The notes under the pieces are model-generated. The model did not search any database. It was not told where the DNA came from and saw nothing but the letters and a program-made list of their open reading frames with translations. The translations under genes and the position numbers were made by a program. A DNA stretch of 64,000 nucleotides from Trichococcus paludicola (GTDB lineage: Bacteria > Bacillota > Bacilli > Lactobacillales > Aerococcaceae), in contig NZ_QBLC01000001.1 in assembly GCF_003052295.1 (NCBI RefSeq), forward strand, positions 248,001-312,000, given 5' to 3'. The number at the start of each line of letters is the position of its first letter. The first letter of the stretch is position 1. Below, piece by piece: positions 34,445-42,914 of this stretch.

Positions 34445-36112
34445 ATGAAAATCATCGTTATCGGTTCTGTAGCCGCTGGGACATCCGTAGCGGCCAAAGC
34501 AAGAAGAAATACGGAAGAGGCAGAAATTGTCGTCTACGATCAAGGGAAGGACATTTCCTATTCCGTCTGCGGAATCCCTTACAAAATCGGTGGAGAAGTC
34601 GAATCGTTGGATAGCTTGACGCCGCGCAATGCAAAGTGGTTCAAGAAAAGATACAATGTTTCCGTATTCACGGAGCACCGGGTGACAACGATCGATCATG
34701 AAGCAAAAAAAATCGAAGTAAAAGATTTGGTGACAGGCGAAACGAAGCACGACAACTATGATGTGTTGGTCCTTGCAACTGGAGCTTCGCCGATGACGCC
34801 GCCGCCGTTTAATCAAGCTGAATATGAGAATGTTTTCCACGTCCGCAATATTCAGGATGTGCGCGATATCGAAGGGTATGCAGCTGCAAAAAATCCGGAA
34901 AAAGCGCTCATCATCGGCGCCGGGTTCATCGGTCTGGAAATGGCCGAACAGCTTGTGCATAAAGGCTGGGATGTCACCATCGTTCAGCTGGAAAATCAAG
35001 TGATGCCACCGATGGATGCAGATATGGCTTTCCGTGTGGAGGAAGTGCTGATGGCCAATGGCGTGCATATGCATCTGGGCGATACGGTCAAAACCATCGA
35101 AGGTGATGGTACAGTCAAAAAAGTGGTGACGACAAAAGGTGCGACCATCGAAACGGACATCGTCATCTTGGCGGCCGGAGTGCGCCCGAACACCGAACTG
35201 GCGAAGGAAATCGGCGTGACCATCGGAGCGACGGGGGCGGTTGCCGTCAACAGCAAAATGCAGACGAACCTTGCGGATGTTTATGCGGTCGGGGATGTGG
35301 CAGAAAGCTTCTCCGTCATCACAGGCAAGCCGATCTACCGTCCATTGGGCTCTACGGCCAATAAAATGGGACGGATCGCCGGTGATGTGATTACCGGTGG
35401 GGATCTGGAACACCGCGGCGTATTGGGTACCGGGATTTTCCGCGTATTCAATCTGCATGTCGGTCAGACAGGCATGACCGAAAAAGAAGCGAAGGCAGCA
35501 GGCTATTCTGTGGAGATCCTTTACAATATCAAGCCGGACCACGCCGAATACCTTGGCGGCAAGGAACTGATCATCAAGGCATTGGCCGATAAGGCTACTG
35601 GACGCGTCTTGGGCGCTCAAATCGTAGGAACGCAAGGTGTGGACAAACGGATCGATGTCCTCGCAACGGCCATCACCTTCAAGGCGAAAGCGGAAGACCT
35701 GTTCCACTTGGATCTGGCCTATGCACCACCATTCGCAACGACAAAAGACCCAATTCTTTATACAGGTATGGCCTTGGATAACGCCTTGCACGGAAATCCT
35801 TTGATGACGCCGGCCCAGTTGGTCGAAACGCAGCATAAAGGCGAATCAATCCAAGTGGTCGACACACGGTCCCTCAAGGACTTTGAGAAAGGCCACGTAA
35901 AAGATGCAATCCACATCCCGTTAGGGGAACTAAGGACACGCGCCGGTGAACTTTCCAAAGATATCCCGACAGTGACTTACTGCAACAAGGGCGTAACCGG
36001 AAATGCCGCTCAGAACGTCTTGATCAATTTAGGCTTCCAGGAAGTCTACAACCTTTCAGGCGGCAATAAGAATTATCAAAGTTACCTCAAAATGCTGAAA
36101 AGAAAAAGCTAA
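34445..36112 (+). CDS. CoA-disulfide reductase-like flavoenzyme with C-terminal rhodanese domain
   Basis: The 555-residue protein has an FAD/NAD(P)-binding pyridine nucleotide-disulfide oxidoreductase part (G-S-V-A-A-G at 7-12, redox Cys in S-Y-S-V-C-G-I-P-Y, C42; NAD site G-A-G-F-I-G-L-E-M-A; FAD site V-Y-A-V-G-D-V-A) and a rhodanese domain from about 465 with Y-C-N-K-G-V-T-G (Cys513). Such CoADR-Rhd enzymes reduce CoA disulfides or persulfides. In ars clusters they may supply reducing power or handle thio-arsenic compounds, which is inference. AAGGAG precedes the ATG. Confidence 0.9.
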   Translation: MKIIVIGSVAAGTSVAAKARRNTEEAEIVVYDQGKDISYSVCGIPYKIGGEVESLDSLTPRNAKWFKKRYNVSVFTEHRVTTIDHEAKKIEVKDLVTGETKHDNYDVLVLATGASPMTPPPFNQAEYENVFHVRNIQDVRDIEGYAAAKNPEKALIIGAGFIGLEMAEQLVHKGWDVTIVQLENQVMPPMDADMAFRVEEVLMANGVHMHLGDTVKTIEGDGTVKKVVTTKGATIETDIVILAAGVRPNTELAKEIGVTIGATGAVAVNSKMQTNLADVYAVGDVAESFSVITGKPIYRPLGSTANKMGRIAGDVITGGDLEHRGVLGTGIFRVFNLHVGQTGMTEKEAKAAGYSVEILYNIKPDHAEYLGGKELIIKALADKATGRVLGAQIVGTQGVDKRIDVLATAITFKAKAEDLFHLDLAYAPPFATTKDPILYTGMALDNALHGNPLMTPAQLVETQHKGESIQVVDTRSLKDFEKGHVKDAIHIPLGELRTRAGELSKDIPTVTYCNKGVTGNAAQNVLINLGFQEVYNLSGGNKNYQSYLKMLKRKS

Positions 36113-36158
36113 TATGTGAATCATCCGACGGAATGGATGGCATAAGGAGAATGAGTGA

Positions 36159-36878
36159 ATGGCAAATGGCATCGGCACGCAGTTGTTGGGCGAATTAATC
36201 GGTACCTTTTTATTGATAGTGCTTGGATGCGGCATCGGTGCAGGCGCATCCTTGAAGAAGACAAAGAGCGAACAAAATTCTTGGTTGACGATAGGGATCG
36301 GCTGGGGGCTTGCCGTAGCGATTTCCGTGTATGTTTCCAGCCCTTTGGGACCCGGCCATCTGAATCCGGCGGTAACGTTGGCGATGGCTGTTACCGGAAA
36401 TCTGCCCTGGTCATCTGTCCTTCCCTATATTGTAGCTCAATTTGTGGGTGCATTTTTGGGAGCAGTGGCCCTTTGGTTGAAATATTATCCACATTGGGCT
36501 GAAACAAAGGATTCCAGCACGATATTGGGTGTCTTTTCAACATCTCCGGCAATCCGACATTTGCCTGCCAATATATTGAGTGAAGCGATGGGGACAGCGG
36601 TACTTGTTTTCGCCGTACTAAGTTTTTCCAAAGTCGAATTCGTTGCAGGTCTGCAGCCGATTGTAGTCGGCATGCTGATCACTGTGATCATCTTGGCCAT
36701 GGGAGGGACGACAGGTGCGGCCTTGAATCCTGCCCGCGATTTGGCTCCACGGCTGGCGCATGCCATCCTGCCGATAGCGAACAAAGGGGATTCAGACTGG
36801 GGGTACGCATGGATTCCCGTAGTGGCTCCGCTGCTCGGCGGACTCGCTGCAGCTGGCATCTATCTGGTGCTTCCCTGA
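36159..36878 (+). CDS. Aquaglyceroporin (MIP family) in ars operon
   Basis: The 239-residue channel has two N-P-A motifs (69-71 in G-H-L-N-P-A-V-T and 190-192 in A-L-N-P-A-R-D). The Asp after the second N-P-A-R is a mark of glycerol-conducting members. Aquaglyceroporins pass uncharged As(OH)3, and in some bacteria (AqpS of Sinorhizobium) one replaces ArsB as the exit route. It is the last gene of the arsR2 unit, with AAGGAGAA upstream, so a role in arsenite efflux is likely. It could instead be a glycerol facilitator caught in the operon. Confidence 0.9.
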   Translation: MANGIGTQLLGELIGTFLLIVLGCGIGAGASLKKTKSEQNSWLTIGIGWGLAVAISVYVSSPLGPGHLNPAVTLAMAVTGNLPWSSVLPYIVAQFVGAFLGAVALWLKYYPHWAETKDSSTILGVFSTSPAIRHLPANILSEAMGTAVLVFAVLSFSKVEFVAGLQPIVVGMLITVIILAMGGTTGAALNPARDLAPRLAHAILPIANKGDSDWGYAWIPVVAPLLGGLAAAGIYLVLP

Positions 36879-36894
36879 AATGTACAGAACAAAC

Positions 36895-36926
36895 AATGGA
36901 GGATCCAAAACGGATTCTCCATTTTT
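36895..36926 (+). terminator. Terminator of ars island
   Basis: AATGGAGGATCC pairs with GGATTCTCCATT (one wobble), followed by T. Confidence 0.85.
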
Positions 36927-37011
36927 ATTGCATTAAAATCTGATTAGGGGTGGCAATTGTCAAAACGAGTGATAGAATGAAAAGTAAGTCAAATGTTGGG
37001 AGGATGCATTT

Positions 37012-38211
37012 ATGAATTATGATTTTGAAACGCCCGTCAACCGGAGCAATACCGGGTCCGAAAAATGGGCAGCCATGTACAGAAGCAATCCGAATGTGGG
37101 GAAGGATGTTTTTCCTTTTTCTGTAGCGGATTTGGACATAAAGACAGCACCGCAGATCGTCAAAGGACTGCAGGAATATATCGAAACAGCCGTAATGGGC
37201 TATGATCTGCCGACCGAAGACTATTACCGCGCCATCATCAACTGGATGGGGAACCGCCATGCGTGGGAAATCAAGAAGGAATGGATCATCTGCACACCGG
37301 GCATCATTGCGGCGTTCTACTCCGCTATCCGAGCGTACACGGAACCGGGCGACGGAGTCCTTTACATGGGGCCGGTCTATTACCCGTTCATGAAGTCGAT
37401 CAAGAACACGAAACGCAAGCTCATCAACAATTCGTTGGTCCGCAACGGCGATCGCTACGAAATCGATTTTGATGGTTTGGCGGAAAAAGCCAAAGAGCCG
37501 AACATCAAACTGATGCTCTTCAGCAACCCGCATAATCCGGTCGGTCGCGTCTGGACCAAAGCGGAACTGGAGAAAGTGGTCGACATCTGCGCCGCCAATG
37601 ATGTCGTGATTTTGGCGGATGAAATCCACCACGATCTGATCATGCCAGGGCATAGCTTCACGCCGATGGCAGCCATATCGGAAGCAGCAGCGGACATCTG
37701 CATCACGGCAACCGCCGCCAGCAAGTCCTTCAATATCGCGGGACTCCGCAATTCCAATGTCATCATTTCGAATCCGGAGCTCCACACGGCTTTCAAGATG
37801 GATATGGAAATGACCGGCATCGGCGGAGGAACCAATGTCATCGGCTTGAAGGCGACAGAAATCGCCTATACGGCAGCCGAGGACTGGCTGGAAGAATTCA
37901 AAGACTTGATCTGGCATAACCACGAAGTGCTGAAAGATTTCCTAGCGAAGGAACTGCCGGAAGTGACCGTCTTTGATCTGGAAGGGACCTACCTGCAATG
38001 GATGGATTTCAGCGCCTTCGGATTGTCGCACAAAGAATTGGAAACCATCACGGAGCAGGAGGCGCAAGTCTTCCTGGATGAAGGCTACATCTTCGGAGAC
38101 GAAGGCCGTGGATACGAAAGAATCAGCCTGGGTGCCCCTACGAAAACGCTGATGGAAGCGATGCAGCGCCTGGTCACAGTCATGCAAAAATACCGGAAAC
38201 ACAATCAATAG
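37012..38211 (+). CDS. PatB/MalY-type PLP-dependent C-S lyase or aminotransferase
   Basis: The 399-residue fold-type I PLP enzyme has the lysine motif A-T-A-A-S-K-S-F-N-I-A-G-L near 230-242, N-P-H-N-P-V-G-R near 167-174 and A-D-E-I-H-H-D-L near 203-210. The E-I-H-x-D-L form is typical of MalY/PatB cystathionine beta-lyases, which release homocysteine from cystathionine or H2S from cysteine. GGGAGG precedes the ATG. It is a lone gene with terminators on both sides, and no T-box is seen. Confidence 0.88.
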   Translation: MNYDFETPVNRSNTGSEKWAAMYRSNPNVGKDVFPFSVADLDIKTAPQIVKGLQEYIETAVMGYDLPTEDYYRAIINWMGNRHAWEIKKEWIICTPGIIAAFYSAIRAYTEPGDGVLYMGPVYYPFMKSIKNTKRKLINNSLVRNGDRYEIDFDGLAEKAKEPNIKLMLFSNPHNPVGRVWTKAELEKVVDICAANDVVILADEIHHDLIMPGHSFTPMAAISEAAADICITATAASKSFNIAGLRNSNVIISNPELHTAFKMDMEMTGIGGGTNVIGLKATEIAYTAAEDWLEEFKDLIWHNHEVLKDFLAKELPEVTVFDLEGTYLQWMDFSAFGLSHKELETITEQEAQVFLDEGYIFGDEGRGYERISLGAPTKTLMEAMQRLVTVMQKYRKHNQ

Positions 38212-38219
38212 AACTGGGG

Positions 38220-38244
38220 GCTGTCTCGTTGCGGGGCAGCTTTT
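38220..38244 (+). terminator. Terminator of patB-like gene
   Basis: GCTGTCTC pairs with GGGGCAGC through wobbles, followed by a T-rich tail. Confidence 0.65.
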
Positions 38245-38302
38245 GGTTTGGAGGAAACGTAGGTTGCAGCAGCGATCCATCGAGCAGCAGCGTAGCGCGC
38301 TG

Positions 38303-38458
38303 CTCCGGTGATCGAAGGCTTGGCCGGAGTTCAGCCAACATTTTTTTGTGTTCTCCGATGAGGCCAGCTTCCCCGGAGCTGAGGTCGGAATTCAGTCGCG
38401 TCCTCCGGCGGGCGGACCCTCGCCGGAGCAGGGGCTACCTCCAGCTGATTTCCTCTGG
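38303..38458 (+). repeat. Array B of the 50-bp hairpin repeat
   Basis: CTCCGG at 38303, CTCCGA at 38353, CTCCGG at 38403 and CTCTGG at 38453 recur at exactly 50 bp. Their partner boxes CCGGAG start at 38324, 38373 and 38423. The third unit forms an 8-bp perfect stem, CTCCGGCG with CGCCGGAG. The first unit shares TTCAGCCAACATT with TTCGGCCAACATT of array C (48181). The array lies in the 382-bp gap between the patB-like gene and the Zn peptidase. Confidence 0.72.
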
Positions 38459-38593
38459 CCAACCAGAATCCGATGTTGCAAACAACGGATATCTAAAGAA
38501 TTTGATAAAATTACACGACCGTAAGCATTCTTCACCTTTTCTTCATAATCGGATGCTATACTGTAGAGTAAATAAAAGAAAGGTTGATGAGAC

Positions 38594-39292
38594 ATGTTGT
38601 ATCCATTCTTCGATAGCACCTATATATTGATCATCCTCGGTATCGTGGTTTCCATGATTGCTTCGGGATTCGTCAAACGTACCTTCAATACCTATAACAA
38701 AGTGAAAAGCCAAAACGGTTACACCGCTACGGATGCAGCACGCTTCATCCTGGAGCAATCGGGCATCCATGATGTGCAGATCGAACGCGTCCGTGGGGAT
38801 TTGACGGACCACTACGACTCGCGCGCCAAAGTGCTGCGTCTTTCTGATACGACAGCCAACTCGACTTCAGTTGCAGCTATCGGTGTCGCTGCCCATGAAG
38901 TCGGTCACGCGATCCAGGACCAAAAAAATTACATTCCGTTGCGCATGCGTGCAGGTTTGGTCCCGGCCGCCAATTTCGGCCAGATGCTTTCCATGCCGAT
39001 GATCATGATTGGCATGTTCGCAGGCATGAATCAGACGTTCCTCAATTTGGGGATCCTCTTCTTCTCGTTCAGCTTCTTGTTCCAAGTGGTCACATTGCCT
39101 GTCGAATTCAATGCATCCGGACGCGCGCTGAAGATCCTGTCGAACGGTGGCATCCTGAACGCGCAAGAAGTACCGAAAGCCCGCAAAGTTCTTGTGGCAG
39201 CAGCCATGACATATGTCGCGGCTGCCTTCATGAGCTTCCTGCAACTGCTCCGTCTGCTGTTGCTTTTCGGCGGCGGAAGCAACGACGATTAA
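38594..39292 (+). CDS. Membrane zinc metallopeptidase (YugP-like)
   Basis: The 232-residue protein is of the neutral zinc metallopeptidase family PF04298 (B. subtilis YugP). An N-terminal span (about 6-26) is followed by the zinc motif H-E-V-G-H-A-I-Q near 101-108, two middle spans (about 125-165), a conserved P-V-E-F-N-A-S-x-R-A near 176-185, and a C-terminal hydrophobic segment. The active site faces the cytoplasm or membrane. The substrate is unknown. Confidence 0.88.
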   Translation: MLYPFFDSTYILIILGIVVSMIASGFVKRTFNTYNKVKSQNGYTATDAARFILEQSGIHDVQIERVRGDLTDHYDSRAKVLRLSDTTANSTSVAAIGVAAHEVGHAIQDQKNYIPLRMRAGLVPAANFGQMLSMPMIMIGMFAGMNQTFLNLGILFFSFSFLFQVVTLPVEFNASGRALKILSNGGILNAQEVPKARKVLVAAAMTYVAAAFMSFLQLLRLLLLFGGGSNDD

Positions 39293-39326
39293 CCAACAGG
39301 AGCGCGATTAGTCCGCCTTCCATCCG

Positions 39327-39373
39327 AAAAAGCTGCTTAGGTCCATTCCAACGGACCAGAGCAGCTTTTTTTT
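39327..39373 (+). terminator. Terminator of zinc peptidase gene
   Basis: AAAAGCTGCT...AGCAGCTTTT with an inner GGTCC / GGACC pair, followed by eight T. Confidence 0.9.
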
Positions 39374-39506
39374 GTTGTGCTGGCTCCCCTGAAAGGCGGC
39401 CATTTAACTTGTTATCTTGGGATGGCTATACTATAATCATGTTAGCATTTTGGAAGTCTATATCAAGAAAGAGTTCCAAATCAGACTCTGGAAGCAGGAG
39501 CTACTA

Positions 39507-40112
39507 ATGAATCCTAATAAACAATCGCAAGACAAGCGCGTCATAGCCACAAAGAAAAATCTTTTGCATGCGTTGATAACACTGCTGGAAGAAAAATCCA
39601 TCGAAGAAGTGACGGTGAGGGAGCTTACCGGACGGGCAAAAGTGAATCGGGGAACTTTTTACCTGCATTACGTAGATAAACATGATCTGTTGGAGAAAAA
39701 TATCGATGCGCTGATCCTGGAACTCCAGGACAGAGGGAAAGCCATCACGAGAACGGTTTTATCCGATGCAGCAGAAATAGAATTCAGGCAAATAACGGTT
39801 GAGGCGTTCACGGATATATTCAGCTACATCAAACAAAATGAGCGCTTCTTCAGCGTTCTTTTCAACGGGCGAAGCAGCTACTCCTTTCCGCTCAAATTCA
39901 ACACCTATTTGAGGGGACGTTTGGAAGATCAGCTCCGGTCGAAAAAAACCGTCATACCTTATGAACACTGGATCACAGCCGTTTCCTTCGCCTATCAGGG
40001 CATGATCTACTCTTGGGTGACGAACGGCATGAAAGACTCGCCGGAGCGGATGGGGGAGTATGGGTATTATTTCATTTCCCAAAGCGTGGTGGAAATAACC
40101 AGAGGAACGTGA
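39507..40112 (+). CDS. TetR/AcrR-family regulator
   Basis: The 201-residue protein has an N-terminal TetR helix-turn-helix: I-E-E-V-T-V-R-E-L-T near 32-41, then N-R-G-T-F-Y-L-H-Y near 48-56. Its C-terminal part resembles the DhaS/TetR_C_7 type common in Firmicutes. The frame begins at 39417, but GCAGGAGC before the ATG at 39507 fits the usual N-terminus. The GTPase gene starts 50 bp downstream on the same strand, so it may be co-transcribed or controlled by this protein. Confidence 0.85.
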   Translation: MNPNKQSQDKRVIATKKNLLHALITLLEEKSIEEVTVRELTGRAKVNRGTFYLHYVDKHDLLEKNIDALILELQDRGKAITRTVLSDAAEIEFRQITVEAFTDIFSYIKQNERFFSVLFNGRSSYSFPLKFNTYLRGRLEDQLRSKKTVIPYEHWITAVSFAYQGMIYSWVTNGMKDSPERMGEYGYYFISQSVVEITRGT

Positions 40113-40161
40113 TCGTTCCGAAAATTAGCATGTTTGTGTTTGAGCGACAGGAGGAAGCGTC

Positions 40162-41352
40162 ATGGGAAGAGGAAACCTTGATTTGAATGTGGTCCAGGAG
40201 ATACTGAACAAGACAAAAGAAGAAGTGGAAAACATGCACCCTGTCAATATCCTGCTGGCGGGGAAGACGGGTGTCGGGAAAAGTACGCTGATCAACAATG
40301 TCTTCCGGGAACGGATGGCTGAGACCGGCATCGGAAAACCTGTCACGAAACATCTACGGCGGATCGCGAAGGAAGGCATGCCGATCGTGCTGTACGATAC
40401 GCGCGGGCTGGAATTGGGCCATCCGATCCAAACCGAAGTCAAGAGGGAAATCATCGAGGCCATCAAGCATAGCCAAAAGGAAGGGTCCGATAAAGCGATC
40501 CATTTGGTCTATTATTGCATCAATGCGCATTCCTCCCGCATCGAGGAATCCGAGATCGCCTTCATGGAAGAATTATCCGGTCTGCTGCCGGTGCTGGTCG
40601 TCCTGACGCAATCGATCGGACAGCCTGCTACCGAGCTGAAGAAATACATCGAAAACCTAAATTTGCCGATCGCCGGGGTGCTGAACGTGATGGCGGAGCC
40701 CTATGCCATCACGGATGCGCTGGTGCTTCCGCAGAGCGGATTGAAGGAATTGATCGAGCGGACGTTTGCGGTGCTGCCGGAGGAGACGAAAGAGGCTTTT
40801 AACAACGCCCAACAAGTGGATATTGCGCGTAAAGCGAAAGCATCCCGAAGTTGGGCGACCAAATATATCGTGACCACATTCGGTGTCGGTTTCACGCCGA
40901 TTCCTTTTTCCGATGCGACTGTCTTGGTGCCGATGCAGATCGGCATGCTGGCCCACATCACCGCCATCTTCGGCATTTCGATGGACAAAGCCACCATCAC
41001 CAGCGTGATCGGCGCGGTTGGCGGAACAGGGGGAGCCACTTATTTGGGGCGGTACATCGTGTCCAACTTGCTGAAGTTGATCCCTGGTGCGGGGACGCTC
41101 GTTGGAGGGATCATCAGCGGCGCCACGGCTGCGGTGCTGACGACCGCGTTGGCGATGAGCTACATCGAGGTGCTGTCGGTCGTTGCGAAAGGCGAAAAGG
41201 ACGGAAAGTATCCGGACCTCAGCAACATCGAGACGCTGATGCGCGAAAAAATGCAGGAACGGCTCAAAATGGGGACCAAGGATCAGGACGTCAAAGAGGT
41301 CCTGGACAACCTGAAGAAGAGCAATCCATTGAAAAAATGGCTAAAAAAATAG
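40162..41352 (+). CDS. GTPase with C-terminal DUF697 membrane domain
   Basis: The 396-residue protein has a TrmE/Era-like G domain: G1 G-K-T-G-V-G-K-S at 34-41, G3 D-T-R-G near 80-83, and a non-standard G4 (V-L-T-Q-S-I-G instead of T-K-x-D). Its C-terminal half has Ala/Gly-rich hydrophobic segments typical of DUF697 (YcjF-like). Proteins of this kind attach to membranes; roles in stress or envelope functions are suspected but not known. AGGAGG precedes the ATG. Confidence 0.82.
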   Translation: MGRGNLDLNVVQEILNKTKEEVENMHPVNILLAGKTGVGKSTLINNVFRERMAETGIGKPVTKHLRRIAKEGMPIVLYDTRGLELGHPIQTEVKREIIEAIKHSQKEGSDKAIHLVYYCINAHSSRIEESEIAFMEELSGLLPVLVVLTQSIGQPATELKKYIENLNLPIAGVLNVMAEPYAITDALVLPQSGLKELIERTFAVLPEETKEAFNNAQQVDIARKAKASRSWATKYIVTTFGVGFTPIPFSDATVLVPMQIGMLAHITAIFGISMDKATITSVIGAVGGTGGATYLGRYIVSNLLKLIPGAGTLVGGIISGATAAVLTTALAMSYIEVLSVVAKGEKDGKYPDLSNIETLMREKMQERLKMGTKDQDVKEVLDNLKKSNPLKKWLKK

Positions 41353-41356
41353 AAAA

Positions 41357-41394
41357 AACAAAAACGCGGACAAATTTGTCCGCGTTTTTGTTTT
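41357..41394. terminator. Bidirectional terminator (36-bp perfect palindrome)
   Basis: 41357-41392 is a perfect palindrome centred on AAATTT with CGCGGAC / GTCCGCG arms and A/T runs at both ends. It lies between converging genes. A further GGCCGG / CCGGCC pair (41397-41412) follows. Confidence 0.9.
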
Positions 41395-41427
41395 GGGGCC
41401 GGAACTCCGGCCAAGACATACCTTATT

Positions 41428-42666
41428 TTAGATGCCTGTTACGTTAAGCGGCTGTTTTAACGGGCCATTTTTCAGGGCGAAAAGGTAACAGAATCCGTAA
41501 ATGACGCTGAGCGCCATCATCGCATACATCCCAATTGCATATGAACCGGTCACATCGTAAACGGCTCCCCAAAGCGGGCCAGAGATGGACATCCCGATGG
41601 AAGGCGCCATACCAAGGATGGACCAGATGCGCGGATAATCCCCGATACCGAAGACTTCACTCACGACCAAAGGGGTCAACACTGCGGGTCCGCCGAGCCC
41701 GAATGCGAGGATGAACATGACGATCGACAAGGCCAGGAAAGAGCGGGTGGTCGCAAGGAAGAACAAGGCGATCACCATGCAGACAACGACAACTGTAAGG
41801 GTGATGGTCGAATCGATTTTGTCATTGATGGCTCCCACCGAAATGTTGGCGATGATCATGCCAGCCATGACGAGCGAAAACAATGTGCCAACCTGTCCGG
41901 ATGTGAACTCCAGGCCACTGAAGTGCGCCGGCAGATGTTGCATCATTCCGCCTCCGAAAGCGGAAAGGAAAATGCCTATGAATAGGATGTGAAACGGTTT
42001 CATCTTTTTGGCTTCTTCATAAGGGATGGACAGATCATGTAGAGGTTGATTATTTTCGCTTAGAGCCGACAATTCATTTCCATAAGCGGTCAACCCGATG
42101 CTGTCCGGCTTTTCAACCAACAAAAAGAGGGCGTTTGGTACAGTTAAGAGCGCGAAAAGTCCTGCAATCAAAAAATAACCCATGCGCCAACCGAAATTAT
42201 CCAGAAATGTCGGCATGATCATCGAAACGATGGCTCCCGCAAGTCCTCCTGAGGCATTCAACAAGCCCATCATCAATCCTTTTTTGGCGGTGAACCAATT
42301 GTTGATCAACAAAATCGCCAGAAACATGGTGATCGGCATCATGAACAGACCGAGGAAGATGCCGCCCAGATAAAATTGCCATAAACGGGTGGCGAATGCC
42401 AACCAAACAAATCCAAGCGAAACCCAGAGACCTCCTCCGATCAGCAAGCGCTTTGCGCCAAATTTAGGTAGAAATTGTCCGATCAGGGGAAGCACGAAGA
42501 CACCGGTCAAAGTCGACAGGCTGATGTAAAGCGAAAAGGCACTGCGAGTGAAACCTAATTCCGTGGTGATCGGCTCAACGAAGAAACCAACCGCATTCCC
42601 GGCAATGTACATGGCCATGATCAAAAAGGCTGCAGATAAAAAAGATAGATAGTGGCGTAAGGTCAT
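41428..42666 (-). CDS. MFS transporter (monocarboxylate/OFA-like)
   Basis: The 412-residue 12-span major facilitator has G-x-F-V-L-P-L-I-G-Q near 54-63 and a long N-terminal half like the oxalate/formate and monocarboxylate porters. The hydrophilic centre (about 195-225) is short. It lies downstream of a ROK repressor gene on the same strand, but a terminator-like hairpin stands between them. The substrate is unknown. Confidence 0.82.
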   Translation of the reverse strand: MTLRHYLSFLSAAFLIMAMYIAGNAVGFFVEPITTELGFTRSAFSLYISLSTLTGVFVLPLIGQFLPKFGAKRLLIGGGLWVSLGFVWLAFATRLWQFYLGGIFLGLFMMPITMFLAILLINNWFTAKKGLMMGLLNASGGLAGAIVSMIMPTFLDNFGWRMGYFLIAGLFALLTVPNALFLLVEKPDSIGLTAYGNELSALSENNQPLHDLSIPYEEAKKMKPFHILFIGIFLSAFGGGMMQHLPAHFSGLEFTSGQVGTLFSLVMAGMIIANISVGAINDKIDSTITLTVVVVCMVIALFFLATTRSFLALSIVMFILAFGLGGPAVLTPLVVSEVFGIGDYPRIWSILGMAPSIGMSISGPLWGAVYDVTGSYAIGMYAMMALSVIYGFCYLFALKNGPLKQPLNVTGI

Positions 42667-42831
42667 ATAATAGTTCCTCTCTACATTAAAATTAATGAAA
42701 TATGATCCATGTCAGGTTTTTCATATAATAAAAAGGCATTCCACGATATGGAATGTCGTTTCGTGAAACCGAATACATGTATCTGCATATAAAATTCTAT
42801 ATTAATAATCAACAAAAAGCAAGAGACTGTC

Positions 42832-42864
42832 AAAAAAAACGTCACACCCCGAAGGATGTGACGA
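42832..42864 (-). terminator. Terminator of ROK gene
   Basis: On the minus strand, CGTCACATCC pairs imperfectly with TGTGACG, followed by eight T. A second hairpin (CATTCC / GGAATG near 42740-42760, minus-strand T run) follows. Confidence 0.85.
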
Positions 42865-42914
42865 CAGAAAGAGCTATTCAATTTGTTGGGATTACGCTCC
42901 AGGCATCCCAAATT

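Noticed and set aside
34415-35836. 473-codon minus-strand ORF
   Set aside because: It is antisense to the CoADR-rhodanese gene and has no recognisable domain. Its composition is that of a shadow frame.
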